Positions 52,538 to 60,604 of a stretch of 64,000 bases of DNA are shown one piece after another (position 1 is the first letter of the stretch; the number at the start of each line of letters is the position of its first letter). The notes under the pieces were generated by a model. It worked only from the letters and a program-made list of their open reading frames with translations, was not told the DNA's origin and made no database searches. The DNA comes from JAFAGO01 sp031987605. Lineage in GTDB: Bacteria > Bacteroidota > Bacteroidia > Flavobacteriales > Weeksellaceae. The stretch is taken from positions 1 through 64,000 of the forward strand of contig DALZZF010000014.1 of assembly GCA_031987605.1 (NCBI GenBank). Direction: 5' to 3'. The position numbers and the translations under genes are program-made.

Positions 52538-53824
52538 TTAAAATAATTCTTTACGAATAATGTTCTGGCTGCGCTCCGGCCCTACCGAAACAAGATAAAC
52601 ATTGATTCCTAAATAATTCTCGATAAACTCGATGTATTTTTTTGCATTTTCAGGAAGCTCATCATAACTTCTGGCATGCGAAATATCTTCATCCCAACCT
52701 GGAAGTTCTTCGTAGATGGGTTCGTAAAGATAGAGTTTTGTGGTAGAAGAAGTGAAATAATCTATGATTTTCCCATCTTCTGTTTTGTATTTTGTAACGA
52801 TTTTCAATGGATGAATTCCGGTAAGAACATCCAGTTTTGTAATCACCAGATTATTGATTCCGTTAATCATACAGGCATGTTTCAGAGAAACCAGATCGAG
52901 CCAGCCTGTTCTTCTTGGTCTTCCGGTTGTAGCACCGAACTCACTCCCGATCTGACGGATTTTTTCTCCCAGTTCATTGTCCAGTTCTGAAGGGAAAGGC
53001 CCATGCCCAACCCGTGTACAATAGGCTTTCGCTACTCCGATTAAATTCTGAAGACTTGTAGGCGGAACTCCTGCTCCTGTACAAACGCCACCGGTTGAAG
53101 GTGAAGAGGAAGTTACATAAGGATAGGTTCCAAAGTCGATGTCCAGCATTAATGCCTGCGCTCCTTCAAAAAGGATGTTTTTTCCTTCATGGATGGCTTC
53201 ATTCAGCTCCAATTCAGTATCCACAATACGGTCTTTCAACTGATCGCCGATGGCCAGATATTCCTGAAACATTTCTTCCACATCCATTGCTGGTTTCTCG
53301 AAATACTTTTCAAAAAGTGCATTTTTAACCTTGAGGTTTTTCTCGATTTTTTCTCGAAGGACTTCCGGGTTTAACAAATCAATCATACGGATTCCGACTC
53401 TTGCGATTTTATCTTCATAACAAGGCCCGATTCCTTTTTTGGTCGTTCCAATCTGGGTGCCGCCTTTTTCTTCTTCACGATAGGTATCCAGCATAATGTG
53501 GTACGGCATGATAACATGCGCTCTGCGGCTGATGAAAACATGATCGGTATTCAAACCTTTGCTTTCAATCTGCTCGATTTCTTTGATAAAAGATTTCGGG
53601 TTTACCACCACTCCGTTTGCAATAATGCATTTTCCTTTGCACTGAAGAACGCCGGAAGGAAGAAGGTGAAGAACAAACTTTTCATCGCCCACATACACTG
53701 TATGCCCTGCATTATCGCCGCCCTGAAAGCGAACTACATAATCGGATTTGGCGGATAGAACATCGGTGATTTTTCCTTTGCCTTCGTCACCGTACTGAAG
53801 GCCAACCACTACGTAGGTAGACAT
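52538..53824 (-). CDS. purA: Adenylosuccinate synthetase
   Basis: PurA makes adenylosuccinate from IMP, aspartate and GTP, the first step to AMP. The 428-residue protein has the GTP-binding QYGDEGKGK (residues 9-17) with catalytic Asp and His (GDNAGHT near 38). It also has IGTTKKGIGPCYEDK and the RTGWLDLV segment. The TTG at 53854 gives a longer frame but coincides with the promoter's -7 box, so the ATG at 53824 is used. It is monocistronic. The hpt gene is divergent. Confidence 0.96.
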   Translation of the reverse strand: MSTYVVVGLQYGDEGKGKITDVLSAKSDYVVRFQGGDNAGHTVYVGDEKFVLHLLPSGVLQCKGKCIIANGVVVNPKSFIKEIEQIESKGLNTDHVFISRRAHVIMPYHIMLDTYREEEKGGTQIGTTKKGIGPCYEDKIARVGIRMIDLLNPEVLREKIEKNLKVKNALFEKYFEKPAMDVEEMFQEYLAIGDQLKDRIVDTELELNEAIHEGKNILFEGAQALMLDIDFGTYPYVTSSSPSTGGVCTGAGVPPTSLQNLIGVAKAYCTRVGHGPFPSELDNELGEKIRQIGSEFGATTGRPRRTGWLDLVSLKHACMINGINNLVITKLDVLTGIHPLKIVTKYKTEDGKIIDYFTSSTTKLYLYEPIYEELPGWDEDISHARSYDELPENAKKYIEFIENYLGINVYLVSVGPERSQNIIRKELF

Positions 53825-53851
53825 ATAAAGTACTTTATTATTAGATTGATG

Positions 53852-53883
53852 CAAAAGTACTCTGAAAAAAAATGGTTGCCAAA
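53852..53883 (-). promoter_or_regulatory. Promoter of purA
   Basis: On the minus strand TTTG (53880-53883) and TACTTTTG (53852-53859) are 20 bp apart, matching the Bacteroidota consensus. The predicted start lies about 20 nt before the ATG. Confidence 0.75.
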
Positions 53884-54022
53884 CTTTGTGGAAAAGATTT
53901 AAAGATAAAGATGAAATTTTTCAATCAGAAGTAAAAAAATCGGAGTGCAAATCATGCAAAACCAAAATTTATCTTTCTGAAAACAGATTTAAATGCTTAA
54001 ATTTGTTCATTCTAAAAAAAAT

Positions 54023-54580
54023 ATGGAACGTATTACAATTAACGACAAAAACTTTGTCCCTTACCTTAAAAACGACGAAATCCAAAAGCTGGTAAAAGAA
54101 GTGGCAGAAAAAGTATATGAAGATTATAAGGATGAAATTCCGGTTTTCATTGGCGTGCTGAACGGTGTTATCATGTTTTATGCGGATTTTCTTAAATATT
54201 ATCCGGGAAAATGTGAGGTAGCCTTTATCCAGATGAGTTCCTATGCCGGCGGATTACAATCTACAGGAATTGTGTACAAAAAAATGGAACTGACCAAAGA
54301 TGTAGAAGGTCGCCACATCGTCCTCATGGAAGATATTGTGGACACCGGAAATACCATTGCCAGTTTATTTGAATATTTCAAAAACACCCAACGTCCGAAA
54401 TCTTTGAAAGTCGCTACACTTCTGCTAAAACCTGAAGTCTACAAAAAAGAATTCCCTATTGATTACGTTGCCAAAGAAATCCCGAATAAATTTGTATTAG
54501 GATATGGCCTCGATTATGATGAACTGGGCAGAAACCTTCCGGATCTGTTTCAATTGGAAGAAGGCAGAATCAATCATTAA
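54023..54580 (+). CDS. hpt: Hypoxanthine phosphoribosyltransferase
   Basis: This salvage enzyme makes IMP or GMP from hypoxanthine or guanine and PRPP. The 185-residue type I PRTase has the PRPP loop VLMEDIVDTGNT (about 98-109), the flexible-loop SYAGGLQSTG (about 69-78) and a late DYVAKEIPNKFVLGYGLDYD. The open frame extends ten codons upstream but the ATG at 54023 is the family start. It lies upstream of adk and obg, with a four-helix-bundle gene placed between it and adk. Confidence 0.93.
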   Translation: MERITINDKNFVPYLKNDEIQKLVKEVAEKVYEDYKDEIPVFIGVLNGVIMFYADFLKYYPGKCEVAFIQMSSYAGGLQSTGIVYKKMELTKDVEGRHIVLMEDIVDTGNTIASLFEYFKNTQRPKSLKVATLLLKPEVYKKEFPIDYVAKEIPNKFVLGYGLDYDELGRNLPDLFQLEEGRINH

Positions 54581-54659
54581 AGAAAAGCTTTCGGCTTTCA
54601 GCAATCTGCTTTTAAAAGTTTAATAAAAATCTAGGTTCATTTTAACGCTCGAATGTAGT

Positions 54660-55031
54660 ATGAGAGATTATAAAAAATATGACATCTGGAAGTTAAGTCA
54701 CCAACTCACTTTAGAAATTTATAAATTATCTGAAAAATTTCCGAAAGAAGAATTATTCGGGCTTACATCTCAAATCAGAAGAGCATCTGCATCAGTGGGT
54801 TTAAATATTGTAGAGGGTTGTGGCAGAGGAAGTGATGAAGATTTTAAAAGAATACTGAGAATAGCATCAGGATCAGCTTTTGAAGTAGAATACATACTTT
54901 TATTGTCAAAAGATTTAGGATATGTTTCTGATGAATATTTTTTAGAAATATCTCCGAAAGCCGAAGAGTTAAAAATGAAAATATCCAAACTTATTTTAAA
55001 ACTGGAACAAGATATCAAAAACAAAAAATAA
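54660..55031 (+). CDS. Four-helix bundle protein (S23/23S rRNA intervening-sequence protein family)
   Basis: The 123-residue protein begins with the YDIWKLSHQL segment and carries SQIRRASASVGLNIVEG and SGSAFEVEYILLLSKDLGY, the family hallmarks. Members are encoded inside 23S rRNA intervening sequences or as solitary genes across Bacteroidota; their function is unknown. Here it stands between hpt and adk and is bracketed by mirrored GCTTTCGGCTTTC/GAAAGC filler (54585-54614 and 55045-55082), so it looks inserted into an older hpt-adk-obg order. Its neighbours are housekeeping genes of unrelated role. Confidence 0.85.
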   Translation: MRDYKKYDIWKLSHQLTLEIYKLSEKFPKEELFGLTSQIRRASASVGLNIVEGCGRGSDEDFKRILRIASGSAFEVEYILLLSKDLGYVSDEYFLEISPKAEELKMKISKLILKLEQDIKNKK

Positions 55032-55095
55032 TTAACCAATCTCAAACCAGCCGAAAGCAGACCGCGGAAAGCTGAAAGCAAAAAAAGTAAAAACA

Positions 55096-55674
55096 ATGAT
55101 TAATATCGTATTATTCGGTCCTCCGGGAAGCGGAAAAGGAACGCAGGCGCAGAATCTCATTTCAAAATTTAATCTGAAACAGATTTCCACAGGAGATTTG
55201 TTCCGCTACAACATTAAAAACGAAACAGAACTCGGCAAACTGGCAAAATCCTATATGGATAAAGGCGAACTGGTTCCGGATCAGGTAACTATTGATATGC
55301 TGATCGATGAAGTAAAAAGACCAACCGATGCAGCAGGATTTATTTTCGACGGATTTCCAAGAACCGCTGCACAGACGGACGCTCTGGAAACCATCGTAAA
55401 AGAAGAACTGAAAGATAATATCGACATTTGCCTTTCTTTGGTTGTAGATGACGAAATTCTTGTACAAAGATTGTTGAAAAGAGGAGAAACCAGCGGAAGA
55501 AGCGATGATGCCGATGAAAACATTATCCGAAACAGAATCAAAGAATATTATGCAAAAACTGCCGAAGTAGCAGAACTCTATAAAAATCAGGGAAAATATG
55601 TAGAAGTGAATGGTGTAGGCGATATTGATGAGATTTCACAGAAACTGTATAACGAAGTAGAAAAAATAAAATAA
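55096..55674 (+). CDS. adk: Adenylate kinase
   Basis: This enzyme interconverts 2 ADP with ATP and AMP. The 192-residue protein has the P-loop GPPGSGKGTQ (residues 7-16), the AMP-binding STGDLFR (about 36), the GFPRTAAQ motif (about 86) and the LID arginines in RLLKRGETSGRSDD. The LID lacks a zinc Cys cluster and is short, as in many Bacteroidota. It precedes obg by 77 bp in the same direction. Confidence 0.95.
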   Translation: MINIVLFGPPGSGKGTQAQNLISKFNLKQISTGDLFRYNIKNETELGKLAKSYMDKGELVPDQVTIDMLIDEVKRPTDAAGFIFDGFPRTAAQTDALETIVKEELKDNIDICLSLVVDDEILVQRLLKRGETSGRSDDADENIIRNRIKEYYAKTAEVAELYKNQGKYVEVNGVGDIDEISQKLYNEVEKIK

Positions 55675-55751
55675 ATAGGGAATGTTTTTGGATGTACAAT
55701 TTATGATGTCTGATATCTAATTAAACATCCACACCCAACACATAAAAAGTT

Positions 55752-56735
55752 ATGAGCAACTTTGTAGATTACGTAAAAATCCATTGCCAGTCCGGACACG
55801 GTGGTGCCGGTTCTGCACATCTTCGCCGTGAAAAATATATTCCGAAAGGCGGTCCCGATGGTGGCGACGGCGGAAGAGGCGGAAACGTAATTATGAAAGG
55901 AAACGGCAACGAATGGACTCTTTTACCCTTGCGCTATACCCGCCACATTAAAGCCGGCCGTGGTGAAAACGGTGGTAAAAGTCAACTTACCGGAGCAGCC
56001 GGAGCAGATGTGTACATCGAAGTTCCCATCGGAACAATTGCCAAAAATGAGGAAGGCGAAATTATTGGCGAAATCCTGGAAAACGGACAGGAACTTATCC
56101 TGATGGAAGGCGGAAAAGGTGGTTTGGGAAATGAACATTTCAAATCATCCACCAATCAAACGCCACGCTATGCGCAGCCCGGACTTCCCGGCGAAGAAGG
56201 CTTCATCACTTTTGAACTGAAAATCCTTGCTGATGTAGGTTTGGTAGGTTTTCCAAATGCAGGAAAATCCACACTTCTGGCAGCAGTTTCAGCAGCAAAA
56301 CCTAAAATTGCCGATTACGCTTTTACCACTCTTACCCCGAATCTCGGAATTGTGGAATGGCGAAACCATCAGTCTTTTGTAATGGCCGATATTCCCGGAA
56401 TTATTGAAGGTGCGGCAGAAGGAAAAGGTTTAGGACACCGGTTTCTGCGGCATATCGAGCGGAATTCCATCTTGCTGTTTTTAATTCCTGCCGATGCGGA
56501 AGATCATTATAAAGAATATCAGATTCTGGAAAATGAATTAAAAGAATACAATCCCGAACTGCTCCATAAAGATTTTATTATTTCGGTTTCCAAAGCGGAT
56601 TTGCTGGACTCCGAACTGAAAAAAGAAATCGCTGCCGAATTCCCGGAAAACCTTCAGCCATTATTCTTTTCCAGTGTTACCGGAGAAGGTTTAACCGAAC
56701 TGAAAGATGTCATCTGGAAAAAACTTCACGATTAA
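55752..56735 (+). CDS. obg: GTPase ObgE/CgtA
   Basis: Obg binds the 50S subunit and links ribosome assembly, stringent response and DNA replication. The 327-residue protein has the glycine-rich Obg domain (1-155, with GGPDGGDGGRGGNV) and a TRAFAC GTPase domain with GFPNAGKST (about 168-176), the G3 DIPG (about 214) and a G4 that reads SKAD. The variable C-terminal OCT domain is absent, as is usual in this phylum. It is probably in an operon with adk. Confidence 0.95.
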   Translation: MSNFVDYVKIHCQSGHGGAGSAHLRREKYIPKGGPDGGDGGRGGNVIMKGNGNEWTLLPLRYTRHIKAGRGENGGKSQLTGAAGADVYIEVPIGTIAKNEEGEIIGEILENGQELILMEGGKGGLGNEHFKSSTNQTPRYAQPGLPGEEGFITFELKILADVGLVGFPNAGKSTLLAAVSAAKPKIADYAFTTLTPNLGIVEWRNHQSFVMADIPGIIEGAAEGKGLGHRFLRHIERNSILLFLIPADAEDHYKEYQILENELKEYNPELLHKDFIISVSKADLLDSELKKEIAAEFPENLQPLFFSSVTGEGLTELKDVIWKKLHD

Positions 56736-56751
56736 TTATTAAAAAAACGAT

Positions 56752-57360
56752 ATGAAAAAAATTCTGGCAATTGTACCGTTGTTAGCATGCTCACTTTTTC
56801 AAGCTCAGACTCATTTTGGAGTAAAGGCTGGTTACAATCTTTCCCAACTCAAATGGGAGGATTATAAATTTGATTCAAAATCCTATTTCTATGCAGGAGG
56901 ATTTGTTGAACATTATTTGAATGAAAAAATTTCCCTACAAGGAGAACTGTTGTATACCGAATTGGGGGGAAGTGATGAAACAGAATTAACCCATATAGTC
57001 GGAAACGAAATTATAAATGAGGGAAATATTGCTCTAAAATATCACTATCCTCAAATTCAGATTCCTGTTTCTGTACGCTATTATCCACAAGAAAAACTCG
57101 CACTTTCCGCGGGTTTGAATTTCGGTCTGAATATCGGTGCAAAAGTAGATTCTTCTATTACATATGAAGGATCACCCTATGGAAATATAGAGAATGAAAA
57201 AACACTGAATCTTTTTCCTTTTTTAGGCGCAGGGTATCGCATTATCGATAATCTTTCTTTAGAGGCACGCTATAATTTCGGATTTTTCAATATGCATGAT
57301 TCGGATTTAAAAGTGAAAAGTAACTTTTTTCAAATCGGATTGGGATATCGGTTTAATTAA
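56752..57360 (+). CDS. Outer-membrane beta-barrel protein (porin family)
   Basis: The 202-residue protein has a signal peptide (cleavage about QAQTHFG, residue 20) and an OmpW/OMP_b-brl-like barrel. Alternating hydrophobic and polar strands are visible, with FGVKAGYNLSQL at the start, and aromatic ends (QIGLGYRFN) at the C terminus typical of BAM substrates. It follows obg by 16 bp. A shrunken MITE sits directly after its TAA stop codon. No ligand can be deduced. Confidence 0.85.
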   Translation: MKKILAIVPLLACSLFQAQTHFGVKAGYNLSQLKWEDYKFDSKSYFYAGGFVEHYLNEKISLQGELLYTELGGSDETELTHIVGNEIINEGNIALKYHYPQIQIPVSVRYYPQEKLALSAGLNFGLNIGAKVDSSITYEGSPYGNIENEKTLNLFPFLGAGYRIIDNLSLEARYNFGFFNMHDSDLKVKSNFFQIGLGYRFN

Positions 57361-57431
57361 GACATGTTTAAAATTTTACCGAATTTTTTTATACAGCCCA
57401 ATAAAATCATCTTTGCTAAATTTTGAGGCTC
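57361..57431. mobile_element. 71-bp deletion derivative of the MITE, again at a stop codon
   Basis: The left end GACATGTTTAAAATTTTACC and the following bases to 57424 match 3419-3489 with few changes. The middle and most of the right arm are missing, leaving GGCTC at the right end. TAA flanks both ends (57358-57360, the stop codon of the outer-membrane protein gene, and 57432-57434). This is the same target duplication as at the other copy. Confidence 0.75.
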
Positions 57432-57450
57432 TAAGAATTTCATAAAACAC

Positions 57451-57488
57451 AAAAAATGCGGAACAGTTGTTTTCCGCATTTTTTTTAA
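57451..57488. terminator. Bidirectional terminator between the porin-family gene and fabH
   Basis: A 12-bp stem, AAAAAATGCGGA with TCCGCATTTTTT, encloses a 10-nt loop. A and T runs on both sides suit convergent genes (stops at 57360 and 57508). Confidence 0.9.
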
Positions 57489-57507
57489 ATATTTTATTCG
57501 AATAAAA

Positions 57508-58530
57508 TTAGTATTGAAACAGCACACTTCCCCACGTAAATCCGCTACCGAAAGCAGAAAGCAAAACGAGATCTCCTCTCTTTATTTTGCCTTGTTCAAT
57601 AGCTTCACTTAAAGCAAGCGGAATCGATGCTGCCGTTGTATTTCCGTATTTCTGAATATTGTTGAACACCTTTTCATCCGGCAAACCGAATTTCTGCTGC
57701 ACAAATTGTGCGATTCTCAGATTCGCCTGATGCGGAATAAACATATCCAGATCTTCCACGGTTTTTCCGGCTTTGGTTAATGCTTCCGTCATGGTTTCCG
57801 GAAAACGGGTTACGGCGTGTTTGAACACAAAATTTCCGTTCATGATCGGATAAATTTCTTTGTTGGTTACATTTTCCGGATCAAGGCGCATACGATCACT
57901 CCATCCGAACTTCGATCCCGGAAATTGTGTGCAGAGTTCCTCTGCATATTTCCCTTCAGAATGAAGGTTGAAAGAAAGAATATCTCCTGCGTTTTCATCT
58001 TCCGTAGCCGAAAGAACCACCGCTCCTGCTCCATCTCCAAAAATCACGGAAACACCACGTCCTTCATCGGAAAAATCCAGACCGAAGGAATGAATTTCCG
58101 CACCCACAACCAAAATATTTTTGTAAGCACCTGTTTTTATAAAGGCGTTTGCGGTGCTCAAGGCATACACAAATCCTGAACACTGGTTACGGACATCGAG
58201 TGCACCAATAGTATCGCACCCCAACATTTCCTGCAGCAAAACGCCACATCCTGGAAAATAATAATCCGGTGAAAGTGTTGCAAATACAATAAAATCGATA
58301 TCTTTTGCTGTAAGCCCTGCATTTTTAATCGCAACTTCAGAAGCTTTGAAACCGAGAAAAGCCGTGGTTTCTTCGGAATCGTTTCTGTTTTTGCGGTGTC
58401 TTCTTTCTTTAATTCCTGTTCTTTCCGTAATCCATTCATCATTGGTGGTCATCCGTTTGGAAAGATCGTCGTTGGTAACTACATTGTCAGGAACGTAATG
58501 TCCGATTCCTGTAATAATACTTTTAATCAT
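57508..58530 (-). CDS. fabH: 3-oxoacyl-ACP synthase III (KAS III)
   Basis: FabH starts fatty-acid synthesis by condensing acyl-CoA with malonyl-ACP. The 340-residue thiolase-fold protein has the Cys117, His267, Asn297 triad, in NQCSGF, PHQAN and YGNTTAA. It is longer than the usual 317 residues by inserted loops around residues 200-230. Bacteroidota often carry several KAS III paralogues with different starters, so this copy may act in a specialised pathway. A TATATTTG -7 box lies close upstream. Confidence 0.9.
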   Translation of the reverse strand: MIKSIITGIGHYVPDNVVTNDDLSKRMTTNDEWITERTGIKERRHRKNRNDSEETTAFLGFKASEVAIKNAGLTAKDIDFIVFATLSPDYYFPGCGVLLQEMLGCDTIGALDVRNQCSGFVYALSTANAFIKTGAYKNILVVGAEIHSFGLDFSDEGRGVSVIFGDGAGAVVLSATEDENAGDILSFNLHSEGKYAEELCTQFPGSKFGWSDRMRLDPENVTNKEIYPIMNGNFVFKHAVTRFPETMTEALTKAGKTVEDLDMFIPHQANLRIAQFVQQKFGLPDEKVFNNIQKYGNTTAASIPLALSEAIEQGKIKRGDLVLLSAFGSGFTWGSVLFQY

Positions 58531-58827
58531 AAAAATGGTTTGTTCGGGCGCAAATATAAATTATATTTAACACATAATAAAATGATTTGATTTTGAAAGA
58601 GATAAACGGAAGATTTGAATGGTTTGAGATTGTTTGATATGGTTTGAGAGTTTTCTGTTTTTGAAATAACATTATAATTTAATAGAGATGACTTCATCGT
58701 CTCATTTTCTTTAAGATTTGAAATTATCATGTGCACTGTAAATATTTTAGGTATCAAAAAAGAAAATTTTATACAAAACACAATCAATTCCTATTTTTAA
58801 ATTTCATTTTTGAATTATCTTTGAAGA
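58531..58827. other. Divergent spacer between fabH and corA
   Basis: The 297-bp AT-rich gap holds a TATATTTG -7-like box for fabH (about 58553-58560), the corA -7 box at 58816-58823, and a repeat segment (about 58709-58755) matching 22540-22585. No believable open frame. Confidence 0.45.
58816..58823 (+). promoter_or_regulatory. -7 box directly ahead of corA
   Basis: TATCTTTG ends 4 bp before the ATG at 58828, so transcription would start at or just inside the codon. Either the mRNA is leaderless or translation begins further in. No convincing TTTG -33 element precedes it. Confidence 0.55.
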
Positions 58828-59727
58828 ATGCCAACACAAATTATATACAAAAACGACCAATGCGAATGGCTGGATGTAGAAGCACCAACAGAAGAAGACC
58901 TTCGCTTTTTGCACGACCGTTACGCCATCAACAGCCTTCTTTTGGAAGATACCATCGATCCCAATCACCTACCGAAATTTGAAGAAGACGGTAATGTGAA
59001 ATTTTTCCTGATGCGCGAAAATACCGAACTGGAAAGAACAAATCTGAATACCATCAGCGATATTAGTACTAAACTGGGCGTTTTTCTTGTGAACAACAGC
59101 ATCATCACCATTCATCGGATGAGAAACCGCAGTATTTACGAGTACAAAAAAGAAATTCAAGGAGAAAAAATGGACATTACGCCGGATAGAATTGCACTTC
59201 GGCTGGCATTAAAAGTAATGAAATCTTTCGATGATGAAAGCAAAAATCTGCTGGAAATACTCGATAATCTGGAAAATGAAATATTCCTGAAAAACACGAA
59301 CAGCACTGTACAAATCCGCCGTTTGTATAAACTGAAAAGAAAAGCCGGACTGAATTCCAGAATCCTGAATATTTCCGGGGAATGGATCCGCGAATTCCGA
59401 AACCTGACATTAACGGAATCTGAAATTACCGACCTCAATGATAAACAAAAAGATGTAGTAGCGGATTTTGACCATCTTACTGCACAGGTTGCCAATTTAA
59501 TTTCCATGTTTCTGGCATTAACCGATCAGAAAGCCAATCAGGTAATGAAACTGCTGGCAATGTATTCGGTTTACTTTTTACCGATTACCTTTATCGCCGG
59601 AGTTTACGGAATGAATTTCGACTATATGCCGGAACTTTCCCTGAAATACGGATATTTCTTTATCTTAGGATTAATGGCCATCATTGTGGTGGTTACGTTT
59701 TTCTATATCCGGAGGAAAAAATGGTAA
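58828..59727 (+). CDS. corA: CorA-family magnesium/divalent metal channel
   Basis: The 299-residue protein has a cytosolic funnel domain rich in helices (about 1-235) and two C-terminal transmembrane helices. The pore signature YGMNFDYMPE (GMN) lies between them at about residue 260, and the C terminus is basic (RRKKW). It should admit Mg2+ or similar ions as a pentamer. The gene is monocistronic and has an unusual short or absent leader. Confidence 0.92.
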   Translation: MPTQIIYKNDQCEWLDVEAPTEEDLRFLHDRYAINSLLLEDTIDPNHLPKFEEDGNVKFFLMRENTELERTNLNTISDISTKLGVFLVNNSIITIHRMRNRSIYEYKKEIQGEKMDITPDRIALRLALKVMKSFDDESKNLLEILDNLENEIFLKNTNSTVQIRRLYKLKRKAGLNSRILNISGEWIREFRNLTLTESEITDLNDKQKDVVADFDHLTAQVANLISMFLALTDQKANQVMKLLAMYSVYFLPITFIAGVYGMNFDYMPELSLKYGYFFILGLMAIIVVVTFFYIRRKKW

Positions 59728-59764
59728 AACTATCACCGGATTTATTGTTTGACTGAAACAAAAT

Positions 59765-60085
59765 TTACAAAAATATTTTTTTCCATTTAGTAACCGTATT
59801 ACGGCTTATCTCAAAATGATTGGCCAATTGAGAGTTGCTCAATCGGTTTTTTTTCTGATAGTCAAGGATTTTTAAAATAGTCGATTTGCTATATGCTTTA
59901 TGCTGATATTTTTGAGTACTTATTTTATTGGCAACTGAAAGTCTCTTACTGATTTGTAATACATCCAGCTCGGTTAATGACTCTTTATTGAAGAAATACT
60001 GAAATTCCGGTAACTTTTCCGGAAATTTTTTTGTAATTAAATCCCGGTAAATTCCTTTGTAATTCACTGAAACTAAACTTTTCAT
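59765..60085 (-). CDS. Small HTH protein, transposase-orfA-like
   Basis: The 106-residue protein ends in a helix-turn-helix (about 65-102): LKILDYQKKNRLSNSQLA followed by HFEISRNTVTKWKK. It resembles the DNA-binding domain of IS3-type OrfA proteins and of solitary HTH proteins in Chryseobacterium. No transposase catalytic domain or inverted repeats are nearby. The TTG at 60091 extends the frame by two codons; the ATG at 60085 is preferred. It lies 87 bp downstream of the other HTH gene and shares a similar C-terminal HTH plan with it. Confidence 0.65.
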   Translation of the reverse strand: MKSLVSVNYKGIYRDLITKKFPEKLPEFQYFFNKESLTELDVLQISKRLSVANKISTQKYQHKAYSKSTILKILDYQKKNRLSNSQLANHFEISRNTVTKWKKIFL

Positions 60086-60172
60086 ATTCAATTAATTGCG
60101 TTTATTTAAACAGTACTCACATAAAAAAGAAAGGGTCAGAATCTGCATATTATTTTTGAAATGCCTGTCCTT

Positions 60173-60604
60173 TTATCTTTTTTCTGAACTTTTATACTTG
60201 CTGATCCACTTGTAAAGTGTTGTTTTGGGGATATTGTAATGTTGTATTATTTCATTTTTGGTTTTTTGTCCTGAAAAAATTTCTTCAAGAATAAAATCTA
60301 TAATTTCCCTTGTGTAAATATTTTTTCTAAAATGCGGAACGCGTGAATTTATTACGGAATTCGCCTGTTCTGCAGCTGGCGGTGCATACAGAATAAGATG
60401 CTGGGTATAGATTCGGAAAAAATCATACTCCAGAATTTTGCTCCATCTCAAAAGAATATCTGTGCTTACATCTTTTGATTTGAACATTTCATTGACTGAT
60501 ATTTCATCACATTTCAGGAAATTACAGATGCGGGACATTTCTATCCCGCTTTCTGCAACTCTTTTCTTAATTATTTCTCCTATGTGGATGTTTTTGAAAT
60601 TCAT
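60173..60604 (-). CDS. HTH protein with N-terminal XRE-like and C-terminal transposase-like domains
   Basis: The 143-residue protein starts with a helical XRE-like part (about 1-60, with IEMSRICNFLKCDEISVNEM). A spacer with LILYAPPAAEQ follows and then a C-terminal HTH (about 100-140, with KNEIIQHYNIPKTTLYKWIS). Close relatives are widely annotated as transposase or HTH proteins in Chryseobacterium, but this one lacks any catalytic domain. Its ATG overlaps the stop codon of the surface-protein gene upstream (TAATG), a sign of translational coupling. A regulatory role in the surface-protein array is inferred. Confidence 0.7.
   Translation of the reverse strand: MNFKNIHIGEIIKKRVAESGIEMSRICNFLKCDEISVNEMFKSKDVSTDILLRWSKILEYDFFRIYTQHLILYAPPAAEQANSVINSRVPHFRKNIYTREIIDFILEEIFSGQKTKNEIIQHYNIPKTTLYKWISKYKSSEKR

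Noticed and set aside
59765..60604. Insertion sequence based on transposase-like HTH proteins
   Set aside because: Neither protein has a catalytic domain and no terminal inverted repeats or target duplications are seen around them.
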